Notes: generated by a model from the sequence alone, not told the origin. A stretch of 64,000 nt of DNA from Mycobacterium bohemicum DSM 44277 (GCF_001053185.1 NZ_CSTD01000002.1:689577-753576); one strand, 5' to 3'. Counted from the first letter of the stretch, positions 34,979-43,496 are shown. Numbers and translations: made by a program.

Positions 34979-35781
34979 GCGCACTGATCACACCGCCGGC
35001 GTCGCCGGCCACGCCGCCACCGGGGTCGCTCCGTCGGCGCATCGCCTGGCATTGCCGGCGTGATCCCAAGCGCGAGCTCTGGTTGGCCTGGGGGGCGCTC
35101 GTTGTCTTCTACAGCCTGTTCTTCCCCGTGTTCTTCATCGTGGCGCGTGTGCAACCCCCACCGCAGCCCGCCTGGGACCTCGCGACGCAGGTGCACTGGT
35201 TCCACGCCCGCCACCTGGGAATACCGGTCGGCTTCGGCGTCATCTTCGCCGTCGGCGGCATGATCGCGGTGAACAATGCCCTCATCGCCTATTCGATGCG
35301 ACGCATGTCGGTGAGCCCCGCGTTCGCATACTCCTACCTGATCATCTACTCGCTCAGCGCGGTTCCCGGCATGCTGCTGCTCTGCATCGCTCTGATCGTC
35401 GGCACGCTGCGCCCCGAGCGAAGTCCCGAAGCGATCGGTTGGCTCTACGACTTCGCCTTCCTGTCGTTCGACGGAACGATGGGGGTCTTCCTCATCGGTT
35501 CACTGATCTGGATGATCGCGATCCTGCTCGACCGGAATCGGGTGTTCCCCAAGTGGTTCGGCTACCTCAACTTGTGCAACGCGCTCACCGAAGTCGTCGT
35601 GGCGCCCTGCTGGATCTTCCGGCGCGGCGTGTTGGCGTGGAATGGTCAGATCGCCTGGTGGTTGGACGTGGTCGTGTTCGGCATCTACACCGGTGTTTTC
35701 ATCTTCATGCTCTTCCGGATGATCCAACGCGAGGACTTCGGCAGCGGGCCTCTGCCCGAGCTGGCCAGGGTGCCACGATGA
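34975..35781 (+). CDS. multi-pass membrane protein, paralogue of the preceding gene
   Basis: 268 aa, six helices or so (LAWGALVVFYSLFFPVFFIV, GVIFAVGGMIAVNNALIAY, YLIIYSLSAVPGMLLLCIALI, VFLIGSLIWMIAILLD, then two more). It shares LRPERSPE with the previous protein. A GTGA overlap links it to that gene and an ATGA overlap links it to the COX III-like gene, so the operon is tightly coupled. Confidence 0.75.
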   Translation: MSALITPPASPATPPPGSLRRRIAWHCRRDPKRELWLAWGALVVFYSLFFPVFFIVARVQPPPQPAWDLATQVHWFHARHLGIPVGFGVIFAVGGMIAVNNALIAYSMRRMSVSPAFAYSYLIIYSLSAVPGMLLLCIALIVGTLRPERSPEAIGWLYDFAFLSFDGTMGVFLIGSLIWMIAILLDRNRVFPKWFGYLNLCNALTEVVVAPCWIFRRGVLAWNGQIAWWLDVVVFGIYTGVFIFMLFRMIQREDFGSGPLPELARVPR

Positions 35782-36350
35782 CGGAACGCGCCGACAAGCC
35801 CACAAGATTCGTGCCCGGCCAGCCGGACATGTGGGCTTTCGTACTCTTCGAAACGCTGATCTTTACGGCGTATTTCAGCTTTTACCTGTTCTACCGAAGC
35901 CAAAACCCGGCGCTGTTCCTGCATGCACAGTCGCAGCTTGATCTGCCGATCGGCGTCCTGAACACCCTCGTCCTGCTGCTCAGTTCGTGGTCGGTCGCGC
36001 GCTGCGTCCAGTCGTCGCGCGCCGGCGCCTACAACGCGGCGCTCAGGGACGTCGCCGTCACGGGCGTGCTCGCCGCGGTGTTCCTGTCGTTGAAAGTGTT
36101 CGAATGGGCCCGGCTGGTCCACGCGGGAAATGGGTTGGACAGCAGCGACTTCTTTACCTACTACTTTTTTCTCACCGGCATACACTTCGTGCACCTGCTG
36201 ATCGGGTTCATCGCCCTCGCCATCATCGTCTATCAACTCCGAAGTGCAACAAGGAGATCCCAGCAACTGGTCGAGACCTGCGCCACGTACTGGCACACTG
36301 TCGACTTCCTGTGGGTGCTCATCTTCGCGCTGCTGTACGTGGTGAGGTGA
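35778..36350 (+). CDS. cytochrome c oxidase subunit III-like protein (NorE type)
   Basis: 190 aa, five helices. DMWAFVLFETLIFTAYFSFYLFYRSQ at the start and HFVHLLIGFIALAII followed by CATYWHTVDFLWVLIFALLY at the end are the COX III family signatures. The protein is shorter than true subunit III and fits the NorE group, found with nitric-oxide reductases and some oxidases. No catalytic subunit I or II gene lies in the window. ATG 35778 overlaps the upstream stop. Confidence 0.88.
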   Translation: MTERADKPTRFVPGQPDMWAFVLFETLIFTAYFSFYLFYRSQNPALFLHAQSQLDLPIGVLNTLVLLLSSWSVARCVQSSRAGAYNAALRDVAVTGVLAAVFLSLKVFEWARLVHAGNGLDSSDFFTYYFFLTGIHFVHLLIGFIALAIIVYQLRSATRRSQQLVETCATYWHTVDFLWVLIFALLYVVR

Positions 36351-36353
36351 ACG

Positions 36354-36635
36354 ATGAAGTTCAACAAGCGGCTGATGGGGGTGTGGCTGATCCTATCGGC
36401 GCTCACCCTGGGCTACCTGTGCATCGACCGCACCGCCGGTGGGTCATTACGATCCAGCGCGGTCGTCACCGCCGGCGTCATCGTGATCGCATTGGTCAAG
36501 GTGCGCATCATCTTTCGGGAGTTCATGGAAGTGCGAAACGCCCCGGCGCTGCTGTGCCGGCTCACCGATGCATGGGTGCTGATCATGGCCGCCGCCCTGC
36601 TCGGCAGCTACTTCGTCGGCCGGCAGATGGGATAG
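36354..36635 (+). CDS. cytochrome c oxidase subunit IV-like small membrane protein (NorF type)
   Basis: 93 aa with three helices (LMGVWLILSALTLGYLCI, VVTAGVIVIALVKVRIIF, DAWVLIMAAALLGSYFVG), the length and topology of bacterial COX IV (PF03626). It follows the COX III-like gene by 3 bp, the normal NorE-NorF order, and closes the operon. Confidence 0.85.
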   Translation: MKFNKRLMGVWLILSALTLGYLCIDRTAGGSLRSSAVVTAGVIVIALVKVRIIFREFMEVRNAPALLCRLTDAWVLIMAAALLGSYFVGRQMG

Positions 36636-36647
36636 GTCCCGCGGGTC

Positions 36648-37940
36648 TCAGCCCGCGGACGCGACCGAATCGTCGACCGTGAACTTCAGGTGTAGCTCGC
36701 TCAAGCCGCGCAGGATGTAGGTCGGCTCGTAGGTGTAGCGGCGGTCGCCGCGTGGCCCGTGGTGCTTCTCATCGATCTCGATGCGCGACATCCGGTCCAG
36801 GATGCGTTCGATCGAGACGCGGCCCTCCACGCGGGCCAGCGGCCCGCCGGGGCAGGAATGGACGCCGCGGGCGAAGGCCATGTGCTCGCGGACGTTCTTG
36901 CGACGCAGGTCGAACTCGTGCGGGTTGTCGAACCTGCGCGGATCGCGGTTGGCGGCACCGGGAAGCACCATCACCACGGTCCCCGCGGGGATGTCGACGC
37001 CGCCGATGCTGGTGGCCCGGCGGGCCAGCCGCGAGTCGCATTTGACCGGGCTTTCCATGCGCAGCGACTCCTCGATGAACCCGGGAATGAGGCTGCGGTC
37101 GTCGCGCAACTCCTGCTGGATGTCCGGCCGCTCACCGATGACCTGAAGCGCGGCGCTGAGCAGCTTGGCCGTGGTCTCCTGCCCGGCGGCGAAAAGGAAT
37201 GTGGCGGAACGGACCACCTCGATCACCTCGGGTGTCGACCCGTCCGGGTACTTCGCCCCGGCCAGCGACGTCAGGACGTCGTTGCGCGGACTGCGGCGGC
37301 GGTCCTCGATGTACGCGCAGAACTTGTCGTCCAGCCACTCCAGCGGGTTGATGCCGACCGACTCGTGGTCCAGCGCCCCGACCCGACCGCCCCCGTCGGC
37401 GCCGAGGACGACGCGGAACTCCTTGTGGTCGTCCTCCGGAACGCCGAGCAGATCGGCGATCACCAAGGTGGCGAACGGCTTGGAGTAGTCGGCGATGAAT
37501 TCGGACTCACCGTTGTGCAGGAACTCGTCGAGCTGACGGTCGGCGAGGCGCCACATGAATTCCTCGTTCTGCTTCAGCCGGCTCGGGGTCAGCAGCTTGC
37601 TCAGCACCGATCGGGCCCGGGTGTGGTCCGGCGGATCCATCGTCACCATGTGCTCGTACATCGGAAAGTAACTGCGGTGCTGCTCGATCTGTGCGCTGAT
37701 GTCGTCGCCCTCGGGTTGGAAGGGCAGCGGGGGAAACGGCCCGCCGAGCGCGACGATGTTCGAAAAGGTTTCGGTGTCCTTGTAGACCTCGGTGGCCTCG
37801 TCGTAACCGGTGACCGCCACGACGCCGTAATGCGGTAGCCGCAACACCGGATTCTGGCTGCGCAGATAGTCGAAGTAGGGGTGCGGGTCCGGCACGAGAG
37901 ACGCATCGGTGAAGAAGTCGATGGTGTCGAAGTCGCTCAT
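36648..37940 (-). CDS. cytochrome P450
   Basis: 430 aa. I-helix FAAGQETT, ExxR as EESLRM, haem loop FARGVHSCPGGPLAR. The N-terminus MSDFDTIDFFTDASLVPDPHPYFDYLR is typical of bacterial P450s. No ferredoxin is adjacent, unlike the P450 at 12727. It diverges from a TetR gene across a pair of TGCTnAGCA palindromes. ATG 37940 is chosen; the upstream frame extension has no family similarity. The family cannot be assigned from here. Confidence 0.93.
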   Translation of the reverse strand: MSDFDTIDFFTDASLVPDPHPYFDYLRSQNPVLRLPHYGVVAVTGYDEATEVYKDTETFSNIVALGGPFPPLPFQPEGDDISAQIEQHRSYFPMYEHMVTMDPPDHTRARSVLSKLLTPSRLKQNEEFMWRLADRQLDEFLHNGESEFIADYSKPFATLVIADLLGVPEDDHKEFRVVLGADGGGRVGALDHESVGINPLEWLDDKFCAYIEDRRRSPRNDVLTSLAGAKYPDGSTPEVIEVVRSATFLFAAGQETTAKLLSAALQVIGERPDIQQELRDDRSLIPGFIEESLRMESPVKCDSRLARRATSIGGVDIPAGTVVMVLPGAANRDPRRFDNPHEFDLRRKNVREHMAFARGVHSCPGGPLARVEGRVSIERILDRMSRIEIDEKHHGPRGDRRYTYEPTYILRGLSELHLKFTVDDSVASAG

Positions 37941-38022
37941 GTCCTCGTGCCTCCAAGAGCCGGGGTTGGCGGAGATGATTCGGGTGGCGAGACGCCCGCG
38001 CCACCCCAATTGATGCGGTCAG

Positions 38023-38042
38023 TGCTGAGCACTTGCTTAGCA
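38023..38042. promoter_or_regulatory. two TGCTnAGCA palindromes (TetR/P450 operator)
   Basis: TGCTGAGCA (38023-38031) and TGCTTAGCA (38034-38042) have centres 11 bp apart, about one helical turn. They lie between the P450 (start 37940) and the TetR gene (start 38130). This is the layout of a TetR operator binding two dimers. Confidence 0.7.
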
Positions 38043-38129
38043 TGGCGATAATGTCAGGGTCAAGGCGACATCGCGCGTCGCGCTACCATCCGTGTGGTCG
38101 GCACGCGAAGGCAGGAGTGGGGAGCAGGC

Positions 38130-38843
38130 ATGACATCTGCTTCAGCGGCGGCCCGCAGGCTCGGGGCGCCGGACGCGAAGAACCGCGGACTGCTGCTCGA
38201 CGCGGCCGAACAGCTCATGGTCGAAGAGGGCTACGCCGCCGTGACGTCTCGCCGTCTCGCCAACAAGGCGGGATTGAAACCCCAGCTGGTGCACTACTAC
38301 TTCCGCACCATGGAGGAGCTGTTCCTCGAGGTCTTCCGGCGGCGCGCCGACGAGGGGCTGCGCATCCAGGCCCAGTTGCTGGCGTCGCCGCAGCCGTTGT
38401 GGGCGTTGTGGAGGTTCGGCAACGACCCCGGGTTCACCCGGATCTCGATGGAGTTCATGGCGCTGGCCAACCATCGCAAGGAGATGCGGGCCGAAATCGC
38501 CTACTACGCCGAGCGTTTCCGTCAGGAGGAATGCCGGGCCGTCACGGCCGCGCTGCAGCGCTACGGGGAGGACGGCGGCGACGTGCCGCCCGTGGTCTGG
38601 ACCGTGCTGATGTCCAGCCTGTCAAGGTTTTTGGTGCTCGAGCAGGCGATCGGGATGTCGGGCGGCCACGCCGAAACCAGGCAGCTCGTGGAAAGCCATC
38701 TGCGCCGACTGGAGGGGGAGCCGCGGCCGATCGCGGATACGCCGACGGGCTGGGCGGGTCACCAGGTGCGCAACGAGCAGAGCGCACCCTTGGGTCCGAT
38801 GTTGGACACCACGACCTTGCCGTCGACTGACAGGTTGCACTGA
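38130..38843 (+). CDS. TetR family transcriptional regulator
   Basis: 237 aa. The HTH region is TSRRLANKAGLKPQLVHYYFRTMEEL, a variant in which the recognition helix reads KPQLVHYYF. Longer C-terminal ligand domain (LSRFLVLEQAIGMSGGHAETRQL). Its last 28 codons (HQVRNEQ... to STDRLH) overlap the 3' end of the convergent MmpS-like gene by 85 bp. Probably controls the divergent P450 via 38023-38042. ATG 38130 has GGGAG upstream; GTG 38094 is a longer option. Confidence 0.88.
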   Translation: MTSASAAARRLGAPDAKNRGLLLDAAEQLMVEEGYAAVTSRRLANKAGLKPQLVHYYFRTMEELFLEVFRRRADEGLRIQAQLLASPQPLWALWRFGNDPGFTRISMEFMALANHRKEMRAEIAYYAERFRQEECRAVTAALQRYGEDGGDVPPVVWTVLMSSLSRFLVLEQAIGMSGGHAETRQLVESHLRRLEGEPRPIADTPTGWAGHQVRNEQSAPLGPMLDTTTLPSTDRLH

Positions 38844-39202
38844 ACGCCGCCGTTCGCCAGCGGTTCGTGACCGGTGGTGGCCGTGACCATCGCCCACTGA
38901 TCCGGGTTCAACAGGTTCACGGGCTGCACCCACGGCTTGTCGGGGGTGATGTCCGCGTGTACCTGCGGAGTGAATGAGTAATTGTTGTGGCTGTAGTCGG
39001 AGAAGACCGCCGGATCCTGATCCTGGTAGAAGATGTCGACGTAGGCCGGGGTCTTGGTCGAGACGACGTACACAACCTGATGCCAGACGGGGTCGGCGTG
39101 TGCGGGCGCGGTGCTTGTCCAGGGACCCGCCGGCCCCGACAAAGCAACAACGGACAGCGCCGACATCGCTGCGCCCGACGCGAGCAGTCTCTTTGTGTTC
39201 AT
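38759..39202 (-). CDS. secreted MmpS-like protein
   Basis: 147 aa: signal peptide MNTKRLLASGAAMSALSVVAL... to about residue 35, then HQVVYVVSTKTPAYVDIFYQD and CNLSVDGKVVVSNIGPKGALC. These are MmpS-family features, but a secreted form without the classical MmpS membrane anchor. MmpS proteins work with MmpL lipid transporters; none is adjacent. ATG 39202 overlaps the enoyl-CoA hydratase stop by 4 bp, so they share an operon. Confidence 0.82.
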   Translation of the reverse strand: MNTKRLLASGAAMSALSVVALSGPAGPWTSTAPAHADPVWHQVVYVVSTKTPAYVDIFYQDQDPAVFSDYSHNNYSFTPQVHADITPDKPWVQPVNLLNPDQWAMVTATTGHEPLANGGVQCNLSVDGKVVVSNIGPKGALCSLRTW

Positions 39203-39954
39203 GGCGCTCCTTCGGCCGCCGGGGGCGGACTGGCGGTGCGGTTCGTCAACCGCTCTGCGGCCCGCCAGTGGGCGTCGGCAACCCACAACCGTGCAAAGGA
39301 TGCTATCGCCTCGTCCGGCGAAACTCCGCTGATTACCCGTTTTATCTCGCCCGACGGATGACGGGCCAATAAGCCGGCGATCGACCGCCAGCCCTCGTCG
39401 AAAGAGGCTCGCGGAATGACCTTGTCCACCAGGCCGATACGCTCGGCCTCGGCCGCGTCCAGCGCGATTCCGGTGCCCGCCAACAACAGCGCCTTGCCCT
39501 TCCCGACGATCGCCGCCAGTCGTTCGGCGCCGCCCCAGGCCGGCATGATCTCCAGGGTCACCTGGTTGAAAGCGATTTTGATGTCGTCGGCCGCAATCCG
39601 GATGTCGGCGGCGACGGCGAACTCGGCGCCACCGCCCAGGGCGTGCCCGTTCAGCGCGGCGACTACGGGAGCCGGGAAGCCCGCAAGCTGATCGCAGATC
39701 GACCGCATGCGCTTCGCCATCGCCGCGGCGTCCTCCTCGGTCCGCAGCGCGCTGAGCTCCTTGAGGTCGCCGCCCGAGACGAAGGCCCGGTCGCCGGCGC
39801 CCCTGACGACCAGGGTCCGGGCGCCTGCCGCCGCGTCGAGCGCGTTCTCCAGCTGGCCCATGGTCTCGAGCGAGATGGCGTTGCGCGCGTGCGGTCGGTC
39901 GATCGTCAGCACCGCCAAACCCGGGAACTCCTGGTCGAACTCCAGGTCAACCAC
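39199..39954 (-). CDS. enoyl-CoA hydratase/isomerase
   Basis: 251 aa crotonase-fold protein. The oxyanion segments SGGDLKEL and ALNGHALGGGAEFAVAADIRIA (with IMPAWGGAERL following) are standard. The active-site Glu of true hydratases is not clear in the usual ..LG..P..GG position, where IMPAWGG is found, so isomerase or dehydratase variants are possible. It starts at GTG 39954, 28 bp from an operator-like site. Operon with the MmpS-like gene. Confidence 0.9.
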   Translation of the reverse strand: MVDLEFDQEFPGLAVLTIDRPHARNAISLETMGQLENALDAAAGARTLVVRGAGDRAFVSGGDLKELSALRTEEDAAAMAKRMRSICDQLAGFPAPVVAALNGHALGGGAEFAVAADIRIAADDIKIAFNQVTLEIMPAWGGAERLAAIVGKGKALLLAGTGIALDAAEAERIGLVDKVIPRASFDEGWRSIAGLLARHPSGEIKRVISGVSPDEAIASFARLWVADAHWRAAERLTNRTASPPPAAEGAP

Positions 39955-39982
39955 GCGTCACCGCTCCTCGGGCGAAAATACC

Positions 39983-40019
39983 GATATTGGCATTCTCATT
40001 GCGGGAGAATAGCATCATC
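39983..40019. promoter_or_regulatory. paired operator-like sites
   Basis: Two imperfect copies of the recurrent motif: GATATT-GGC-ATTCTC (39983-39997) on the enoyl-CoA hydratase side and GAGAAT-AGC-ATCATC (40005-40019) on the lipoprotein side. Each has one perfect and one weaker half (4 of 6). They lie in the 108-bp divergent region, with centres 22 bp apart (two helical turns). Confidence 0.5.
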
Positions 40020-40062
40020 GCAGCAGGCCGGGGGCTTGCGGGCAAAGGATCGAGGTGGCCTC

Positions 40063-40485
40063 ATGCACAAGCGCATCGGCGCGCTGGTAGCCGCGGCACT
40101 CGCCGTCGCCGGCCTGGGCGCCTGCAGCCCGAAGCCGCAGACCCCGCTCTCGAGTTCGGCGTCGGTGACGGTCAACGGGACCGACGCCAAGATCAACGTC
40201 GTCAAGTGCTACCAACAGGAGTGGTACCGGACCATCGACATCGGCGGCGACTTCGCCGGGGCCAAGGTCGTGATCGATGGGCGGGCCGAGCCGCAGACGG
40301 CGGAGTCCGTGCGGATCCAGAACCTGGGCGGTTTCACCGGCATGTACTCCAAGGATGACGGCGGGGACGCCAGCATGAGCTTCAGCGGCGACAAGTTCAC
40401 GGTCACCGGCACCGCGAACGGATACAAGTCCGACACCCCCACCGAACCGGCCACCGCGACGTTCAAGATCGTCGCCAGCTGCTGA
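40063..40485 (+). CDS. LpqH-family (19 kDa antigen type) lipoprotein
   Basis: 140 aa. Signal peptide MHKRIGALVAAALAVAGLGAC with lipobox GLGAC (Cys 21), followed by a Ser/Pro linker. The core SVTVNGTDAKINVVKCYQ, SVRIQNLGGFTG, ATFKIVASC has the two conserved Cys (about residue 49 and the last residue) of the mycobacterial 19-kDa family. It would be exposed on the cell surface. Divergent from enoyl-CoA hydratase. Confidence 0.9.
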   Translation: MHKRIGALVAAALAVAGLGACSPKPQTPLSSSASVTVNGTDAKINVVKCYQQEWYRTIDIGGDFAGAKVVIDGRAEPQTAESVRIQNLGGFTGMYSKDDGGDASMSFSGDKFTVTGTANGYKSDTPTEPATATFKIVASC

Positions 40486-40743
40486 CGGCTACGGCTCCCG
40501 CCGCTCGCCGGGGGCGGTGGCACGCACCCCGGCCCCGCCGGTGGACGACATGCACGGTGTGCGATCCGGCCAGCCCGAGCCGATGCTGTCGAGCGCGATT
40601 CGGGTGTCGTCGGCCGAGGTGACGAACTCTCGGCGGAAGTGGCGGTCGATCACCGAACCCCATTCCTGCCCCACGCCCCTGGAGGACTGCAACGCGCGCG
40701 GAGCGCGGTGCCGAGGCGACCGGCAGTTGCGACGCGAGCGCCG

Positions 40744-40760
40744 CGAGAATAGTATTCTCG
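40744..40760. promoter_or_regulatory. perfect operator palindrome CGAGAAT-AGT-ATTCTCG
   Basis: The best copy of the motif: a perfect 7-bp inverted repeat with 3-bp spacer, 21 bp before ATG 40782. TATTCT in its right arm again fits a -10 element. AAGGAGG follows as ribosome binding site. Confidence 0.75.
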
Positions 40761-40781
40761 TAAAATGCGAAGGAGGATTTC

Positions 40782-41972
40782 ATGGGCCAGTTGTCGCACC
40801 GGGAGGACGTCCCGTTTCCGCTGTTCGATGCCGATAACCACCTCTACGAGCCGCCGGAGGCGCTGACCAAATACCTGCCCAAGGAGTACAAGGACTACGT
40901 CCAGTACGTCCAGGTCAACGGGCGCACCAAGATCGCGCTGCGGGGCGTGATCAGCAACTACATTCCCAACCCGACCTTCGAGGTCGTCGCCCGGCCGGGC
41001 GCCTGGGAGGAGTACTTCAAGTACGGCAACCCGGAAGGCAAGACCAAGCGAGAACTGTTCGGTGAGCCGATGCGCGCGATCCCGGCCTTCTTCGAGCCCG
41101 GCCCGCGCCTGGAGAAGATGGACGAGCTGGGCCTGGACCGCACCCTGATGTTCCCGACGCTGGCCAGCCTGATCGAGGAAAGATTGCGCGACGACCCGGT
41201 CGCCATCCACGTCCTGATCCATGCGCTGAACCAGTGGCTCGACGAGGTCTGGGGCTTCAACTACCAGAACCGCATCTTCACCACCCCGGTCATCACCCTG
41301 CCGATCGTCGAGAAGGCGATCGAGGAGCTGGAGTGGGTGGTCAAGCGCGGCGCCCGCTGCATCCTGATCCGCCCGGCTCCGGTCCCCGGCTTCCGCGGCC
41401 CCCGGTCGTTCGCGCTACCCGAGTTCGACCCGTTCTGGGAGCGCGTCGTGGAGTACGACCTGCTGGTCGGCATGCACTCCAGCGACAGCGGCTATTCCCG
41501 GTACACCTCCGAGTGGGACGGCGCCGACCAGGAGATGCTGCCCTTCCAGACCAATGCGATGGGCATTCTCAACGAGTGGCGGCCGATCCAGGACGCGGTG
41601 GGGTCGTGGGTGATCCACGGCGCGCTCTACCGCCACCCGAAGCTGAAAGTCGCCATCGTCGAGGCCGGTTCGAAGTGGATGACCCCGCTGCTCGACGGCC
41701 TGGCCGAGGTCTTCCGCAAGGCCCCGGAGGCCTTCCCGAGCGACCCCGTCGAGATGGTCAAGAACCGGATATTCGTCAGCCCGTTCTTCGAGGACGGCAT
41801 CGACGATCTGATCAGTCTCGTCGGTGTGGATCAGGTGCTCTACGGCTCGGACTGGCCGCACCCCGAAGGGCTGGCGGAGCCGACCTTCTACATCAACGCG
41901 CTGTCGCACCTGCCGGTCGACGACCAGGCGAAGATCATGGGCGGCAACCTCGGCCGGCTCGTGACGGTGTAA
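40782..41972 (+). CDS. amidohydrolase-2 family protein
   Basis: 396 aa. FDADNHLYEPPEAL carries the D-x-H metal ligands and YGSDWPHPEGL the late Asp/His, so the active site looks intact. GMHSSDSGYSRYTSEWDG and VEAGSKWMTPLLDGLAEVF are typical of the mycobacterial subgroup. AAGGAGG lies 5-6 nt before ATG 40782. With the following acyl-CoA ligase it forms a small operon under the palindrome at 40744. A relative, with complete metal site, of 5985-7130. Confidence 0.9.
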   Translation: MGQLSHREDVPFPLFDADNHLYEPPEALTKYLPKEYKDYVQYVQVNGRTKIALRGVISNYIPNPTFEVVARPGAWEEYFKYGNPEGKTKRELFGEPMRAIPAFFEPGPRLEKMDELGLDRTLMFPTLASLIEERLRDDPVAIHVLIHALNQWLDEVWGFNYQNRIFTTPVITLPIVEKAIEELEWVVKRGARCILIRPAPVPGFRGPRSFALPEFDPFWERVVEYDLLVGMHSSDSGYSRYTSEWDGADQEMLPFQTNAMGILNEWRPIQDAVGSWVIHGALYRHPKLKVAIVEAGSKWMTPLLDGLAEVFRKAPEAFPSDPVEMVKNRIFVSPFFEDGIDDLISLVGVDQVLYGSDWPHPEGLAEPTFYINALSHLPVDDQAKIMGGNLGRLVTV

Positions 41973-41999
41973 CGGCACGCTGAATACTCAGCCCGGTCG

Positions 42000-43472
42000 G
42001 TGACGATGCAGCGCGCGCAGCGCGATGAGAAGGAGCCGGCCAGTCAGATATGGCGGACCATCCCCGAGATGGTCTTGAGCGCGGCGGACCGCTTCGGCGA
42101 CGCGGAAGCAGTGGTCGACGGTCCGCTGCGTCTCACATTCACCGAAGTTGTCGAGCGGATCCGTTGCGCCGCAGGCGCGTTCGCTGACGTCGGCGTCGAG
42201 AAGGGTGATCGAGTCGCCCTCTGGGCGCCCAACTCCGCGGAGTGGATCGTCGCGGCGTTCGGTCTGCTCACCGCCGGCGGCGTGCTCGTGCCCGTCAACA
42301 CGCGGTTCAAGGCCGACGAAGCCGGTGACATCATCGCGCGCAGCGGGGCGAAGGCCGTCCTGGCGCGCAAGGGATTCCTGGGCCAGGACTACACCGCCCC
42401 CGCGGGGATACCGGTGATAGACCTGGCATCCGACTTCCTGTCCAGCGGTTCACCGTTCGAGCGGGCGGTGAGCGGCAGCGACATCTCCGACATCATCTTC
42501 ACCTCCGGCACCACCGGCCGCCCGAAGGGCGCGATGATGAGCCACGGGCAGACGCTGCGCATGTACGAGGAGTGGGCGACGCTGGCGGACCTGCGCCGTG
42601 GTGACCGCTACCTGCAGATCAACCCGTATTTCCACACGTTCGGCCTGAAGGCCGGGCTCATCACGTCGTTCCTGCGCGGCGCGACGATGCTGCCGCTCGC
42701 GGTCTTCGAGATCGACACCGTCGTCGATCTGATTGAGCGGGAACGCATTACGATGCTGCCCGGGCCGCCGACGCTCTACCACTCCTTGCTCACGGTCCCC
42801 GACAAGTCCAGGCTAGCCACGTTGCGCGCCGGCGTGACCGGCGCCGCCGACATCCCCGTCGAGCTGGTCCGGCGCATCCATGACGAGCTGCCGTTCCGTA
42901 CGTTGATGACCGGATACGGGCTCACCGAGGCGGGCAACGTGACCTTGTCGCGGCCCGGCGACTCCTTCGAGGATGTCGCGACCACCGCCGGCCTTCCGTG
43001 CGAGGGCGTCGAAGTGCGCATCGCCGACGACGGCGAGGTGCTGGTCCGTGGTTACGGCGTCATGCAGGGCTACCTGGATGACCCGGCGGCCACCGCCGAG
43101 GCGATCGACCCCGACGGCTGGCTGCACACCGGAGATCTGGGCAATTTCGACGACGCCGGCCGGTTGCGCGTCATCGGACGCAAGAAGGACATGTACATCG
43201 TCGGCGGGTTCAACGCGTATCCGGCCGAGATCGAGGGCTTCCTGATGAAGCACCCGGCCGTCGCGCAGGCTGCGGTCATCGGGGTTCCCGACGAGCGGCT
43301 CGGTCAGGTCGGCAAGGCGTTCGTCGTCCGCAGCGGTGCGGTCGGCTCCGAGGAGCTGATCGACTGGTGCCGTGAGCGCATGGCCGGGTTCAAGGTCCCG
43401 CGCACCGTCGAGTTTCTCGATGCGTTGCCCCTCAACGCCACCGGCAAGGTCATCAAGGACTCACTGAGTTAG
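42000..43472 (+). CDS. acyl-CoA synthetase, FadD3-like (AMP-forming)
   Basis: 490 aa ANL-superfamily ligase. The P-loop-like IIFTSGTTGRPKGAMMSH, MTGYGLTEAGN, GWLHTGDLGNFDD, GRKKDMYIVGGFN and the terminal Lys in LNATGKVIKD are all present. It resembles FadD3, the HIP-CoA ligase of steroid ring degradation, in length and in INPYFHTFGLKAG. Substrate identity is inference. Start GTG 42000 or ATG 42006; neither has a strong Shine-Dalgarno sequence. 27 bp after the amidohydrolase. Confidence 0.92.
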   Translation: MTMQRAQRDEKEPASQIWRTIPEMVLSAADRFGDAEAVVDGPLRLTFTEVVERIRCAAGAFADVGVEKGDRVALWAPNSAEWIVAAFGLLTAGGVLVPVNTRFKADEAGDIIARSGAKAVLARKGFLGQDYTAPAGIPVIDLASDFLSSGSPFERAVSGSDISDIIFTSGTTGRPKGAMMSHGQTLRMYEEWATLADLRRGDRYLQINPYFHTFGLKAGLITSFLRGATMLPLAVFEIDTVVDLIERERITMLPGPPTLYHSLLTVPDKSRLATLRAGVTGAADIPVELVRRIHDELPFRTLMTGYGLTEAGNVTLSRPGDSFEDVATTAGLPCEGVEVRIADDGEVLVRGYGVMQGYLDDPAATAEAIDPDGWLHTGDLGNFDDAGRLRVIGRKKDMYIVGGFNAYPAEIEGFLMKHPAVAQAAVIGVPDERLGQVGKAFVVRSGAVGSEELIDWCRERMAGFKVPRTVEFLDALPLNATGKVIKDSLS

Positions 43473-43476
43473 GCCC

Positions 43477-43496
43477 GGCCGCACAACGGCGCGGCC
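43477..43496. terminator. hairpin between convergent genes
   Basis: GGCCGC...GCGGCC with an 8-nt loop, 4 bp after the ligase stop and before the convergent MDR stop at 43536. Likely a weak bidirectional terminator. Confidence 0.45.

Noticed and set aside
40489..40692. 67-aa minus-strand frame with EFVTSADDTRIALDSIGSG, like an alpha/beta hydrolase start
   Set aside because: Only about 20 residues are suggestive, the start is TTG without a good Shine-Dalgarno sequence, and no catalytic motif follows. Could be a hydrolase remnant; not enough to call.
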